Of a DNA stretch of 64,000 bases, positions 1 to 14,445 are shown one piece after another. Each line of letters starts with the position of its first letter. Within the stretch, counting starts at the first letter, position 1. The translations under genes were made by a program, and so were the position numbers. Below the pieces are notes generated by a model. The model worked only from the letters and a program-made list of their open reading frames with translations. It ran no database searches and was not told the DNA's origin. The stretch comes from Lottia gigantea (lineage: Eukaryota > Mollusca > Gastropoda > Lottiidae). The stretch covers positions 1,724,932 through 1,788,931 of the forward strand of contig NW_008707965.1 of the NCBI RefSeq assembly GCF_000327385.1, written 5' to 3'.

Positions 1-3000
1 AATTAATCCAGGGATCGAAAACGAGTAGTTTTATTCTGCTTTCTTGTCAAAATACACACTGCTTGCTGTTACCAATCTTCATAAGCTAAATCAACAGCAG
101 TCAAATGAGACCTAAAGCTCCATTACATTTGAAATATACAGTCTGAATTTCGAACTAACTCATGTTTTAATCATAATACCGATTGAATTCTATTTACATT
201 TGATAAGTTTTGATAATAATATCCCTCTCGGATTATTATTGGTCGTGTCGTGTTTGATATTTACACGCATATTGACGAAATATGAACCAAATATATGCAA
301 TATTGAAACGATGGCCTTTTCTTACTGTATTATCTTTAATGTTTAAATACGAAACAAGATAGCTCTTTTAATTTCCACTTTATTTATTTTTCGTTTCCTG
401 TTTTATTGGTCTAAGCTCTAATATCTTTGTTATAAATGTGAACGAAGCCGAGAAAAAGATAAAGACGATACCTAATGCCTCTTAAATTGAATACAAAGAC
501 ACAAAATAAAGGTGTGAAAAAGAATCGGTATTGTTAGACCAATATTTATTACAATCAGTCTGTGTGTGTGTGTGTGAGGTTATAATTTTGATCAACATTA
601 TCTGATTGTTTGAAGAAATATTTAACTATACTAAGCCGATGTATTGGATATGTCTGTTGTACATTCGAGACTGCCGGAACACTTTAGGGTTTTTGTTGTC
701 TCTACCTTGAACAAAGGCGTAGGGGTGCAGTTTTCATTTTATAGATTCGCCAAAAAAAAGTTCTGGAACAAAATTCATATCTATTATGTCTTTTGCCCGA
801 AAAGTCTTCGATCTCTATCCTAAAATACGTTGATTTTTGGAGAACAACCTCGCCCTCTGGCTTACCATCTATAATAAGAAGAGACCACGTAGGTTTTTTT
901 TTCACTATGTGGGATTTTGGTTTTGGAATGGACGCTCTTTATCAATCGACTGTTCAAATAAGGACGATTAAGTACTGCCATTCTGGGAAGTAACACCCTA
1001 ATCCAAACATATTTTGAAATATCTGAAATTTCTTGCTAAGAAAGATTATTATTTGAAACTTAGATCTCACTGTCTCCTTTATGCAGGGCACATTTTCAAT
1101 GTTATTGATCATCTAGAACGCAATAACTTCTAGATTTGAAACCGGAGCTCATCGATTTCTTTGACTGAACTTAGCAGAGCAAAATGGTAATAAGGGTTGC
1201 GCCTGAAAAAGTCACCAATACAACATGCAGTTACGATATCCTACCCTTGAGATAGAGGACCGATATTCTAACTGAATTTTTATTGGTCGAGGAATACATT
1301 ACCGACCAATAAGAATAAAGTAATTATTGAAAAGTGGATACCGTAAATACCATATCATAATACCGCCCTTTTTTATAAGAACATGGCACAAAATGGATTT
1401 ATTTCCAAAAATACTTAATTTATTCCAAGGCATTTGATTCAATCCCCATTCAGCATTCTGGGATAATTTTTACCCCTAAAAATGCAGCACGGAAATTGAG
1501 TCCAATGCGGGATGATTGCAACGCACTTTCTCATAAATATTTGCGCCTACTTTCCCAGAGTGTATTGTCGAATACAAGTACAGTAAATAAATTAAACATG
1601 AAGCGATATTGAAATATTGAAACTGAATCTTATTGATATTATATATTATTCACACCTGAGACTAGGACAGGTAAATATTCTACAGGTATATTACAATAGA
1701 TGAAATATATAACTACAATAATATGATCTCATTCAATAATATTGATAAACCATTTCAATCTGTAATCTCCGTCGTTCTGTTGATCTTTATCCGTTACTGT
1801 CTCGACTTCGACCTTCAAATTGACACCTTTAAAATATTCTGCGTATCACGTGCATTAAAGTTGCATGATATGCAACTGAATTGATAAATTATATTTAAGG
1901 TATATACTTTTTTATTTTGCCTCGATTACTACTTTTTATATTAGTGGAAGATTTGTGTTTTGACTTGTGCTGTCTTTATCTTTCAAACCTGCAACTTCAG
2001 CTCCTTCGGCATGTCAATTGCAATAAAGATTTTTGTTGGCTAACGATATTTTGTTTGCATTCTATATGAAATAACATGCTTTTTAAGGGACACGTGTTTT
2101 TCTTCCATGTAGTGTATTTTCCTACTTTTGGCGAATTGTTCGTAGCCGGTATTTGATGATGCTCATATCACTATAACTTCTTACCAACAAATTTGAGAAA
2201 TTTGTGGGAAAAAAATAATATGACATATGAAACCAAACCTTTTATCAAATTTTGAAAATCAGATGCATATATAAGACATGTAAAATCAATGCCCATCGAT
2301 CTGAAATTGAAGATTTTCTTCAAAAATTTCTTGGTCATACTTTACTTATCATTCCTAATATCCCGATATATTAAAAAGAAATACAAGATATATTTCAAGA
2401 ATTGTTTGAAAGGGCTTTAAGGATATGAGTAGATCATATTTTTCCATTGTTTTCCTTAATCTGGCTTCACACTGCGGTTTATTCTCGTTTATCATGTCTT
2501 AACGACCTACTCGGGGCTCAGTTTCTCTTCAATACCGCCATTGTTGCCGTCTGATTCCCTTTTTATCATTTAAAATTTGACAGAAAAAGTTTTCTTTAAG
2601 AACATGACATTTTTATATATGACAGATATTTGATGTGCTCGCGATAGGAAATGACGTCGTCTGATCATATCACGTCTGCTCATTATTTGTGCGGGATTAG
2701 AGTCACGTGATTCTACCACTCTGAGGTCAATAAGGTCACATGAGGATGAGAGTTGCGATATGGTTGATTTTGTGTTTGTGTCCAGCCTCTAACGGTATCA
2801 GTTTCATTCGGCTATTGTTCAAATTGAAATCATTTTTCATCAGATATGAATTTGATATGAAACACAATAAATCTTAATCTATTTGGTGTGGACCTACCCC
2901 ACTCATTATCCTTTCTAGATCTATTCTAGGGTTTCCCTCTTCATAGCAGATTAACCCCTGGGGACCGCAACTGCCCTTTTGCCCAATTGCCTGAACGTCG

Positions 3001-4796
3001 ATCATTGATGTATATTTCTAAAAGTAATAACCAAAGAATACCAACATAGAAAACCAGTAGGAATGGGAATTGATACGTGATTTATATGGCAAACTTTACG
3101 TGTGATACTAGATCAGATCCATGCTAGCGCCAAATTAGAAATCCTCGTATAGTTCAAGGTTTAATTATAATGGGCAATGCACAATACCTGACGAAATGAC
3201 TCTAGCGTAAGTGGCATGCACGAAACAGGAGAGAGACCGATACATAGAGACAACAGGGGGGCAATATAGTTTTACTCCGCTGCTTCCTACTGAGCGACAG
3301 GGTGAGAGGCAATTCTCACATCTTCACCAATCTCGTGGAGCTGAACCCGAACGAAAAGAGAGAAGTAAATATGTGACTGTATTATAAGACACCGGATTTT
3401 ATACCGAACTAATGGGGATATAGAATTATAACTACTTTACAAATAGGCGACACTTATTCTACGTCTAGTCCGTATCATTATTTCGGTTCAGTCTGGGAAT
3501 TTTGATTGAATTTGTACGCAACCTTTCAAAATGTGTCAATATCTTATTATAGTCTTTCTTGAAAATGACATGAGATTTGATCAGATGTACAAGATTTTAA
3601 TTTTAGCAAAATTTGTCCTTCGTGTCTCTGTAATCGAAACAATTTACCACTGTCGCTTATATACACGATGCACAGTATCCAAACAAAAAGGGCCGTGTTC
3701 TTACGTAGCTTATGTCTAAATTCTTCAAATAAATTGCTTTCTATAGGCCTACGCCATGACAAAATTGCATTAAGGTCTCATGTGGCATCAAGATTGCAAC
3801 AGCATGGCTCGCAAATCGAGCCCAAATTCGAGGAACTATCCTTACCCATTTGATGATTTATTCGAGTGTATTTTCACACTGGCAAACCAATCGAAACTAC
3901 GTAATTCAAGAACATCAGATCAGAATTTATTTATGACTGTAGTTTATCTGGATAAACGAGGCTAGAATTATAGCGGCCATATTTAACTACCCTTGTCCAC
4001 GACTGGAACCACAGAACGAGCGGTAGAATAATTACACCAGCCACATTAAATATCATGGTTATGTTCCCCAGGGGCGGACTAAATGGGAAAGAAACCAAAA
4101 GAAAGTCTTAAACAATCGAAGGAAATTGATAGGAGTAATAAGGCTGGTTGTTGAAGAAATAACTTCCAGTCATAACACATCATGCTTTCTAATTGTAGTC
4201 GTTACGACAAATGAAACGAATCTCCTCCGAGACCGCCATTTCTTAACTTGTCAATTTCCGAGAGGCAACAAACCGTGATTTTTGCTTTGATTTAATGACT
4301 ACTATTGAAGGTTAATACTCTGCCACTGACTCGAAAATCTTTTCTTTTAGATTCGTCTTCGATCACAGACCAGCCAATTTTCATCAGTTTAAATTAGGAA
4401 AAGAAATGGCTTTATAATATACAGAAATGGTTATTTTCATAATGTTCTCGTTTCGATTCGAAGGTAGTTATTTTGAATTGATACTCAGTCAATGAAGCGA
4501 GCGAGTCTTTGTTAGGAAGATAAGGCAAGTTAACAAGACAATGTTCTCAAGACGAATGAGTTTATCTTCAAGCAAATAAAACATTAAACTGATGATTTCT
4601 AGTGATTTATCTTTCTCATTTTTCTTTCTCCTTGCCAACTCCCGCCACTCTATTTTAACAGATAACTCTCATCATAAAAACAGCTTTAGACGTTATTATC
4701 AAGACGCATTACGTCAATAATAATTGTAATGATAAATGGCTATTTTCAGTCGGCAGAAATAAATAGGGTATAAGCCCGGATAAACCTATAAATAAT
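1..4796. other. Gene-free AT-rich stretch
   Basis: I see no exon with splice sites, no long open frame and no recognisable protein in this stretch. The only simple repeat is a (TG)8 run at 561-576. Short open frames (for example near 3531-3965) overlap each other on both strands, have no family resemblance and look like chance. It may be intergenic or intronic to a gene outside the window. Confidence 0.6.
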
Positions 4797-4976
4797 TTAA
4801 AGGGATTGTAAAGATATTGTTTTTATGTGCATCGGGGACACTGATATCATCAATATGCACCATCCAATTCGATCAGACGTCTGTGTTTTCTGCAATTCGA
4901 CTGAAACTAAAAATTGATGCTATCAGTGTCCCCGATACACATAAAAGATTTGAAAACCTCTTTATAATCCCTTTAA
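4797..4976. mobile_element. Foldback MITE, 'gtgtatcggggacac' family
   Basis: The ends are inverted copies of each other: the left end reads ttaaagggattgtaaaga and the right end reads tctttataatccctttaa. Inside, the left half carries tcggggacactgat and the right half carries its inverse atcagtgtccccga, so the whole 180 bp folds on itself. It has no coding capacity. Related copies or fragments lie near 7585-7645, 20808-20850, 29390-29530, 40081-40241, 47035-47315 and 61347-61648. This makes it a non-autonomous DNA-transposon-like family; the parent transposase is not in the window. Confidence 0.75.
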
Positions 4977-5645
4977 TTAAGCTAGCTCTAAGGTGAATTG
5001 ATTTGTATTTAAAATACGATGGGAATTACTGCAACGTCCCGAAACTCTTTAACTTGAACAATAATGTACATTAATTTGCTAAACGTTAACGAAGTTTGAA
5101 AAGTTTTAATTATTCCTCCGCCCAAAGTTGGTATTTTCTATAGGTTTGGTGGTAGGCCCTTGTAATGGTGCGGTTTATGATTTAATCGAAAGTAGAAAAA
5201 AATATTTCGTCATCATGGTTCTTAAGTATCTGAATAAAATTAGAAACAGTAGGTAACATCTATTTTCAATCTTTGAATCACATTTTTTTGCTTTTTGCCC
5301 CAACCTACCCTAGTTTAAACGTCGATACTTGACAACAACGACAACCTTTCATGGTCTCAATCAAACCATTACAAACCAATTCGTCAAAAAGATTTCACTA
5401 AATTAACCAAATAATGTCACCAGTGCCTTTCAAACTAAAAACAAAACAACAGAATCGTGTAGCTTTTAACAATAAGTAAACAAATACACACAGTTATCTA
5501 CCCTTTGTTTGTTTACATCATTGTTCAAAATGTAAACAAACAACAATTATAAACAAAAACAGATAAACAAAATACCGGTATTGTTTGACGAGCATTTTGA
5601 AGTTTTGACAGATCGAGACATTCGTTGTAATAATTGTTTACCCAA
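4977..5645. other. Gene-free stretch
   Basis: AT-rich sequence with no supported feature. The block around 5430-5580 is rich in aaacaaac and its complement but shows no clear element boundary. Confidence 0.5.
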
Positions 5646-5960
5646 GATATACCTTTATCGAAATGAATGGAAATGCTTAAAAATGAATTAACAATGTTGA
5701 CATTTTTGTGTCTTGGTTTGATCGGGATGTCAGCCCCTGAAACCCTCAGTTCTGGTTTTAATCTGTTTGATTACTTACTGGTAATCGGTACCCCACAAAG
5801 ATTATTTGTTTTCAGATATTCTTGTATACTACGATGATGAATGGATGGAAATGCTTAAAATGAATTAAAAAGAGTGACAGATTTGTGTCTCAGTTGTTTT
5901 GGGTGTCAGGTCCTGAAACCCTATGTCATGGTTTTAATCTGTTTGATTATCTTCTTGAAA
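5646..5960 (+). repeat. Direct duplication of about 150 bp
   Basis: Two diverged direct copies, about 5650-5785 and 5830-5957. Each contains gaatggaaatgcttaaa, then a tttgtgtct block, then cctgaaaccct, then ggttttaatctgtttgatta. The order is the same in both copies, with scattered substitutions and small indels. No coding potential is seen. Confidence 0.7.
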
Positions 5961-6059
5961 CAAAACTGTACAGAAGAAGAACGCCACAGAAGGGTGAGAA
6001 GTAACATAGGGGAAAAGCTTTTCCCTTATCCATTGCATTTCGTATGAAAAAGATATTGT

Positions 6060-6185
6060 TTACAAAACTCCACAGAAGCAGAACTTTACAGAAATAGAAC
6101 AACAGAAGAACTTTACTGAAGAAGAACTTTACAGAAGTAGGACTCTACAGAGGAAGAAACAGAAGAAGTCACAGAAGCACGTTGC
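6060..6185 (+). repeat. Degenerate acagaag-type short repeat
   Basis: A purine-rich tract built from variants of gaagaactttacagaa and acagaag. Units are irregular, so this is an old low-complexity array. Nothing suggests translation. Confidence 0.6.
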
Positions 6186-8684
6186 TCCCTTTCCCAATAT
6201 CAGCGATATGATTTTATATTTTCTTTTCTCACCGAACCGGACAACATCCCTATAATAGTAGTAGCTTCTTCATAAGTTTTGTCAGGAACCACGAAAGTAT
6301 CCCCCATAGACTGTCCCTAAGTGAAGGCCAATTAAGTTCTTGCTATGTATATTTCCAATGTTCGCAGGTACTAGTATTCCGATTGTATTATTGTCCCCAT
6401 GTTAAATGTTTGGTACATTTTCTATTGAAATTATTTTAATATATTTTGTATTTAAATCAGAAATTTTGAATTTAAAACCGGAATGAGACATTTATCACTT
6501 CCACAAACAATTTTTAATGACATTTGGAACAAAAAGTTGGCCATAATTTACCCCTAACAAACCAACGAGATTTCTTGCCGACATCTCACAGATAAGGCCC
6601 CGTGTTTCTCTAAATCCAAATAACATATAAACAATTCATATCTTGACACTTCGCCATGGAAGGGTTAAAATTAGAATCAGAAACAACTTTTTCTTATCAT
6701 TTACAACCATTTTTAAATCAACACGATTCAATTTTTGTTTCGTTAAATGACAAATCTTAAATATATACGCAACTGTTTTTTTTCTTCATTATTTCGTTTC
6801 ATTTTGTTCGGTACATATTAGCAATGTTTATCTTTCAATTCAAGAGTAATTTTTTACTGTCAAGATGTCATAACTGTTGATCTTAGTTCTTGGAAGGTCC
6901 GGATGGTTTAGGGGTTGTTTGATGCAACGGGAATCTGAAATTGACTAAATTCATATAATTTCGTTGACGTTTATTGACCTGATTATGCATTTATTTGGCG
7001 TTTTTACATTTATACCAGTATGCAACTTCGAAAAGAGTTTATATCGTGCATCAAATGAATAGAAGCTTGGTTTAACATTTATAGAAACAAACATGGCCTG
7101 GTTGTCAGAGATAAGAAAAAGTGGTGTTGTCAACGCTAGGTGCGTTCAGGTTGCCCCTATTTTATATTTTCATAACCTGCGTTCGTCTGCCAGACTGAAC
7201 TTCGATGACCAATTCTATTTCTCTTATCGTTTCATGAATGAAATTTTTATTCTGTTTGTTGGGAGCAGACGATATATTTGTCATCAGGCCATGTTTGACA
7301 CTGGCTGTTATCTAAACATGGAGTCAACAAGATGGCAATCGCTCCCAACCTCTGGTGGTCTCAGAATAATAAATGACTTATTATTGCACTCAGTTACTCC
7401 TAGTTCAGAATTATTGGAAGAATTTGCTTGGAATGGCCGGTAGATTAAGCTCTTCGGAATACATTCTAAATACGCCATTCAGACAAATGATAACCTTGAC
7501 ACCCCTGCTGCTCAAAAAAACTTCTGATAAAAATTTATCTAAATTGTGGAATTTTACATTGAGATATAGGCCTACCTCTTCTAAAAAAAATTATGTGTAT
7601 CTGGAACACCGATAGCCTCAATTTGCACCATTCAAATTTACAGCCAGTGAATTGTTCACTTCTACAGAGTCCTTCGGCTTTGCTAGTGAACCAGGGGTGT
7701 CAAGTGATATTAAGGAAAGGATGGTGGATCCAGATGGTATAAATTAGTGGTTATCAACCTGGGGGTAATCAAGTGGATTTTTGGGGTAATGAGATGCTTT
7801 GTATTCTTGCATAAAATGTTTTGTCAATTCTGATTTAAGTCGTTCTACTCAGTTAGGTTATATTCTACAACATGAAAAAGATTGCAGGGCAAACCTTCGT
7901 TTAAATCACGAAATAGTAAGGATTTATAGATGGAAGGAGGGTAATGCAATTGATCAAAGATCCTGAAAGAGGTAATAGAAAGAAAAAGGTTAAGAGCCCT
8001 GGTATGAATGATCATAGTGATATTATCAGTAGATCCTCCTAGAGGATGCAAAGGAAGTAGGCTACATTTTTAGTGCTTCAAAAGAACTAGTTGCTCAGTT
8101 TACTGAATTTTATTAAGCTGTAATTCAAGTCAGATAAGGCTACATCTTTATTCAGTGAAAATGACAGCAGAATATTTGACGGATATGAACGAACATACTA
8201 TGATAGAAAAAACACTGACAGAATAAAAAAAAATCGTCAGAAAAAATGTTCTGCTGAGATAAAGATTTTGTTTGTCATAAGATAATCTAAGAATTAACTC
8301 CTTACATTATGATACTTTGTTTCAACACAAAATGTTAAAAGGTTGCCATGTTTTTCTGTTTCTAAAAAATGGGGAATAATATTTGCTAAAACGAAAGTAA
8401 AGGAGAGGGTATTATGTGGCAGTAACTATATTACGAATTTCCTAATTAAATCACAGAAATGGTTCTCTTACAGAGAAAGAAAAACACAGTTAATAATTCT
8501 CATTAGCAAGGTGACTTCTTCACAAATAGCACGTGATTAACCTCATCAAATATGGCGGACCTTTATCAAAGATGGCCGCCGCACAATGAAAAATATCAGA
8601 ACGCCTTGATCTATTAGTTCACAAGTATGTCACAGCGTATGTCAAAAAGCTCTTGAAGGTGTCCAATGATTTCATTGAGGTTCC
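6186..8684. other. Gene-free stretch
   Basis: No supported gene. A 116-codon open frame at 7093-7443 has no recognisable domain and no convincing splice context. A fragment of the 'gtgtatcggggacac' MITE family lies at about 7585-7645, recognisable by tgtgtatctggaacaccgat followed by tttgcaccatt. Confidence 0.5.
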
Positions 8685-9000
8685 TTAAAGGGACAATGGT
8701 GCCATTTTGGGGGGTTGATTTGAGTCTTGAAAATATTTAAATAGTCTTCAGAAGTAGGCCTACTAGAATTGTACGAAAATCGCACAAATCTATTTTCCTA
8801 CTTTTATAGATTTCTTTTCTATATATGACAGTCAGTCTTGTTGACTATCAGACACGGATAGTTCTGGATACATATGGATTTGAAGGCTCAAATTTCAACT
8901 GTGATCTGTGAACACTATTACTGATTGGCTTAGCTAATAAATTCCTGTTTCAGAGACTAAAGTATGATTGGTCAAAAAATTGGAGCATCTGTCACTTGAA
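8685..9000 (+). mobile_element. MITE, 'ttaaagggaca' family, about 315 bp
   Basis: It begins ttaaagggacaatggtgcca and ends near ggagcatctgtcacttg. The interior landmarks are gttgatttgagtcttga, aaaatcgcaca, tgattggcttagctaa and ctaaagtatgattggtcaaa. The same landmarks in the same order appear at 35304-35634, 49815-50640, 53557-53800 and 54625-54815. The best end pair is in the 35.3 kb copy, where the right end ggcacacctgtcccttcaa is the inverse of the family start. It is non-coding. Confidence 0.75.
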
Positions 9001-9060
9001 TGACTTTTTTGTTTCAATTTGTGTGAATTCATCGAACATAAAATTCAAATTCAGTCAAAA

Positions 9061-9340
9061 AAGCCTATGAATTAAACCGCATCAGGAACGTATCCCAAGG
9101 ACGTACCTTTAGACGGTCCATGACTAAGCAATTATACTAATAAACGTGTATTTTACTTCATTTGGAATAATAACCCGTGCAACGTACGTACCCATAGACG
9201 ATTATTCAGAAAAAATCTCATATAGTTGAATCAAACTGCATTTGAAATGAAAACGTACCATGTATGTACCTATAGACGACCATGGATTAAGCAATCATAT
9301 TGTTGAATTATACCGCATTAGGAACGTATCCCAAGGACAA
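9061..9340 (+). repeat. Imperfect tandem repeat with gaacgtatcccaagga
   Basis: The block gaacgtatcccaagga occurs twice, near 9086 and 9322. Each copy is preceded by gaattaaaccgcatcag or gaattataccgcattag. Between them, cgtac...catagacga...taagcaat blocks recur, giving an irregular period of roughly 115-120 bp. Non-coding and of unknown origin. Confidence 0.55.
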
Positions 9341-12300
9341 TCAGTAAATGCCGGACAGGAAGAAGACGAAGGTGTCTAGGTTGAAGAGAATTAGAGTGAC
9401 ATTTGGAAATTATTAGGTTCTATTTTGCTGGAGTAATTGGGAGACTAATGCCGTATGTCTGACGTGTCACATTCCATTCTCTGTCTTTTACTAAGAAATG
9501 TTAATAACTATGGTGGTCGGTTATTAATTTATAGAACTTGATAATATTCTTCTCCTTTTTATTAACTATTAACTCATCTTAGACCCATTTCTCCATTAGA
9601 CTCTCAACTACCATATGGATGGAATTTAAAGGGTTAATGCCAAGAAATACCACAAGGATGAAACTAAAACAGTTCATACTGAAAGATGAAAATTAAAACA
9701 GAGCTGACATATTTATCCCCAGAAAATCTCAGACTTTATTTTACCATTTGACTATCATATGGGCAGGAGGATTAATCAATTCAATAAATTACAGAAAACA
9801 GTAAAACAAGGGGTGAAAGTATAATAGATCCGAACCGAAATACAAAACCTGAAATCCAAAACCAATCTTGAAAATGCCATCTTTGTTCCTAAAGCCAGAT
9901 TTCACCAAAATGTATACCCTTATCTTCAATAACATTCTGACAAAACTTTGAATTGATAAATAGGATGTCTCCAGAATCTCCCTCATTTCGCGGAATGCCA
10001 CCTTTAACTACGAAGTACGAGCCATAAAGACCAAGACGCAGACTGTAAATCCGTTTTGTGTAATGGCTGTCCAGAACATATCTAAATTGAGAGAGTGGTC
10101 TAAGATAGAAATTGGGGGAAAAGTTGTCGACGTCTTGTTAACAATAAAACTGCTTGAGGGAGAATGGGTCTAATATGAAATCCGCCATTTCATAACGGGA
10201 GTAGAACGAAGATAAAAGAAAATAGCTAAGTTGATTATTCCATCAGAAATTATGGGTAAAAACACGAGTAATGTGAAAAGTGGTTGGAAGCATTATTCTT
10301 CATTTTACAGCAAATAACTTCCCATTTCAGAATATATCTCTTCAAAGAGAAAAACAAGATTTAGCGAATAAAGTTGCAGAAATATAACTCCTATTCTCTT
10401 TATGTATATTACTCTTAATGAAAAGTTGATTCAGCTCGCGGTGTAAGTGGTGATTAAGTCTCATTCGACATCGTCAAAACTTTCATTACAACCAAGTAAT
10501 TAGAAATCAAAGCTGTAGAAGACATTAAGTCATATAATTTTCATATTTCTCCCTCTTTCTTATTACAATTCAAATTGAAAATGCTTTCAGCGGATTTTGT
10601 GTCTAGCGTTTTGTCTTTGCTTGATAAGAGAAACCATTAAACCTCGGGAATAAAATAGCCGAGTTTAATCGACTGTAAATTGAAAATGAAAACTTGCTTG
10701 AATTAGAAAATGAAAAATAAAGCAACAACAGAGCTATTAAATAGATTTAATTTGTTTTGAAAACTTTTGATTTTCGTTTCGTTTATCAGACAAAACTGTT
10801 CCACAATTTGAACGGTGCCTTGGGGATACTATAAAATAATTAAGTCGTAATGTAACAAGAAGCGAAATATTTATGAATCTTTGTTTCTTCTTTTTTCTTT
10901 CATTAGTTGTGATAATTTGATAATAAATATAAAATTGTACGGAGAAAAGAATTGATCATTAAGAGGAAAACAGTTACAGGCAAAATTTCATAGACGAAGA
11001 TATCATCCGGTACTGGTTAACTAAGAACTTATGTACTGGAATGGTGCGTTACGTTCTTCTGGTCTGTCACCTATTATGAGGACATGCAGAAGCATTATTT
11101 GATTGTTATACTAGTAAATGGGATTCCTGTGTGATGTATTTCATAGTAAATGGAATGGAATTGACGTCGTATTGCACTACATTTTAATCTGGTTATTGAA
11201 ATGAAATAGAGTTTTACGTCTTACTGGCGGGGATTGCATTTTTTTTTCTTAGACACATATCACAACGCCTAATCAACTTTGGACTCTGGAAACTGTGGTA
11301 CATAAGGGATTTCTAAGAGGTAGTATACCCTTAATCATACTTGATACTGTTTAATCGCACTTTTCCAAATTCGGCATTTTACGTTTATTGTGATCACGTG
11401 ACACACTGAATCTGTAGGGTAAAATGGCCGTTTTGCAGAGAACTAAAGAACTTACAAGGTGAACCCATTGGCCCTATCTAAACAACAATTGGTAAATTCC
11501 ATTTAAATCTTGAAGTGCACAATCCTTTCTAATGGGCGAATTAAACCTGACTTAAACCTGAATAGCCATTACATTAACACGATTGTTAAATCTAGAATTC
11601 TTCCATTTATCATCAATCAAAACTCTTCACCGCTAATTGACTTGTGTTAAGTACTAATATTTAGTAATATATTTGTACATTTTCCATTCTTTTTCAATTG
11701 TTATAAATGAAAAGAAAATAATTCAGCTTTTAAATGGATAGCGTCGTCTAATTATGTCCTGAGCTTAATTATTGCTACCCTTGTGACCTTTAGACTGAAA
11801 GCCCCCTCCTCCCTCCTCGGGCCTTGTTTTGGAAATGAAAATTAACCCCCATAAATGCTCAAAATTCAACATTTTCTAGATACGCCCCTGAAAGCTATTG
11901 GGATTGTTGGGATCAGCAAATGGATTATTAGACAAGACAGTTGTAACGTAAAGATGTGTCAAATAGGTAAGTGCTACGAGACGTATTGGTAGGTGTAAGC
12001 AATGTTTTGATTTCTGAAGACCAACGATTGCGATTAACTTGGTTCGAACGAGATCTAGGAAACACTAACTTCCGGTAATTGTACCGGTTAACACGCTGAC
12101 GAAGAAGAGTGATTTTCGTCAGCCCTATTATACCCAACGCCGTCTTACGTTGACGACAAACATTGTAGCGTTTTCAATTAATGTACTTTATCAAACTGCG
12201 CAAGGTATATGCGATAACCGAAAACAACAGAGCGCCGATCTGCAGTTGTAACCAACAACAAGACAACGTCCGTTTACAATTTATAAACAACCTCCACATG

Positions 12301-14440
12301 CATCTGTAGGCACCGTAATCTGTTTGTAGGATTGTGAAATTTCAACAGTAAAAATAATGAATGCACTTTGTTTTTCTGTTATTCTCTTGCGTCCGTTCTT
12401 AATCAAATGCGTATCCATTGAGCGACAGCCGGTTGTAGATCTACATAGTTTCTGACATCGCCATTCCGTTGCGACTCAAATCTTAAAACGACGACCTATG
12501 TTTACTCGATGACAATACCTTGCAACATATTCGTGTTCGTCGTAAGGTATGCCTTTCCACACATACACACACTGGGCGACCATCAGATATGTACATGCGG
12601 TAATCTACAAGCAATTGTCTAAAAGCGATTAATGTGAAAACACTGAGAAAAATTCAGAAAAGATAATAGATCTTATTGATTCCGTTTCAAAAGTCAATTA
12701 GTAACGTTCGTCAGTCAACTGAAACATTTGCTCGCGGGGATTGATCTCAGATGCCACCGTACATTAACAAGTGGTTGACGATCTAAAGACAATATAGTCG
12801 ACCAATGATTAAATGAAGTTTTACATCGCCTTTTTTTACAGTCACAGTATAGCCATTAATAAGGCCGGTCAATGGAGAATTTCTTGAAGTAGGCTACAGT
12901 CCCTGGATTTTTAGCTTGTGAAAGCTGTATTATACAGGGTCCTGGTATATTGCCCCAACTGAACGACCAGTCCGTTTGTCCTTTATCACGATTTGTTGAT
13001 GTTGAAATAAAAATTCAAAATTCGAAAATATTATGCTTTCCTTATATTAAAATAGGTCACTGTCCTATGATAGGGGTCAAGATGTTTTTAAGTAGGTCAA
13101 TAATATGACTTAATATTAATGATAATCATAACCTTTGAGGATTTGAAATTAGGGTCGAGAAGGTCGAGGTGTGTCAAGAGTCAGTCTCAAGGAGTTTTAT
13201 GGTCGTCATTGCTTGTCTAATCAACAAATTTTAATTAGCTAATGAAGGTCAAGCAATATATTGCTCCTCAGTCGCATAGTTTATGTTGTCTGTCTGAAAA
13301 AGGCGTCCGATATGACATCAATCGGATTCAAATATAGACCTGTGCTGTATGTCATTTCTGTGGTACGCACAGTTGCGGCACCATTCTCCCGAGACTGGGA
13401 TGGGGGTACAAATAGGGGACAGGTTGACTCAATGGGGGAACAACTGACAAGGCTAAATTCAAAATGCGGTAACACTGAGGAGACGTCATATTCGCAAACT
13501 TCTTGTGGAGTGTTTGAGAGAATTTCTCCCACAAAAATTTTCATAAAACTGAATTGAATTGGTGCATTCTGACACATATTTTAGGGCAAACACGTATAAA
13601 ATATCACATTTTAAAATTTTTTAAAAATAAAGTGGGGGTGTAAACCATTCTCGAGGAGGGCAAATGCCCGAGCTGGAATCCCACCGCCACTGTGTACGCG
13701 TCGATGTCTCTTAAACATGTCTCTGGGCCATTGATGTTTCATATTCATTGATGGAAAAATGTAGATCAATCGAACGCACCGATAATCCAAGATGACTACC
13801 TCTAAAAAGATAAGCATTCGATCTGCAAACAACATTCAGATAAACTCAACTTTTGACTCAATCGTCTGCTGATAAATTACGCGCGAAATAATTATTTGTC
13901 CACAAACAGTCAAATAAATCAAAGAATTAAAAGAAAATGGCCGAGTCTCGTTACTAAGATATGACCCTATGTCAATGTTGTCACAAAGTTTGGTAATGGC
14001 CACCAATGTCGTAAAATTGTAATAAATGGGAATGAGTTATAATTTGTGATGTGTTTGTCATCTGGACTCAAAGGATAAAAATATTTTATGGGGGTTAAAA
14101 TATTGAAATAGAAGATTATTATAGGGAAAGATTAAAATGGCTATATTTGATTGTTTTTAGTTGTGTCTTATCAATGTTTTATTAAAGCTTAGATTTTGAC
14201 GATAACATTCATTGTTATCAATAGTTTAAACTTCTTTGTAAACCAGATAGTAATAATTGCAAGGTGTAGTAGCTCCCTCTTGAATTTCTCAACTTTAGAA
14301 TGGGTATTATATAGATGTAGTTTTGCTCCAAATCTGTTTGGTTAATATCTTCCTCAAATTGTCGAGTTACAATGTCGTATTTTCCAGTTAATGATTTGTG
14401 TGGTTTTATATATTGACGTTAACACAACAATAAAATATTT
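9341..14440. other. Gene-free stretch of 5.1 kb
   Basis: No exon-like sequence with splice sites was found. Opposed overlapping open frames at 13261-13577 are shadows within a GC-richer block, 13366-13700, that shows weak resemblance to 55340-55540 (shared tctgacacatattttag / ttttgacacataatttt context). That block is probably an old interspersed repeat. The rest is AT-rich single-copy-looking sequence. Confidence 0.5.
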
Positions 14441-14445
14441 TCACT

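Noticed and set aside
7093-7443. 116-codon plus-strand open frame
   Set aside because: No recognisable domain, no splice sites that extend it, and AT-biased composition like its surroundings.
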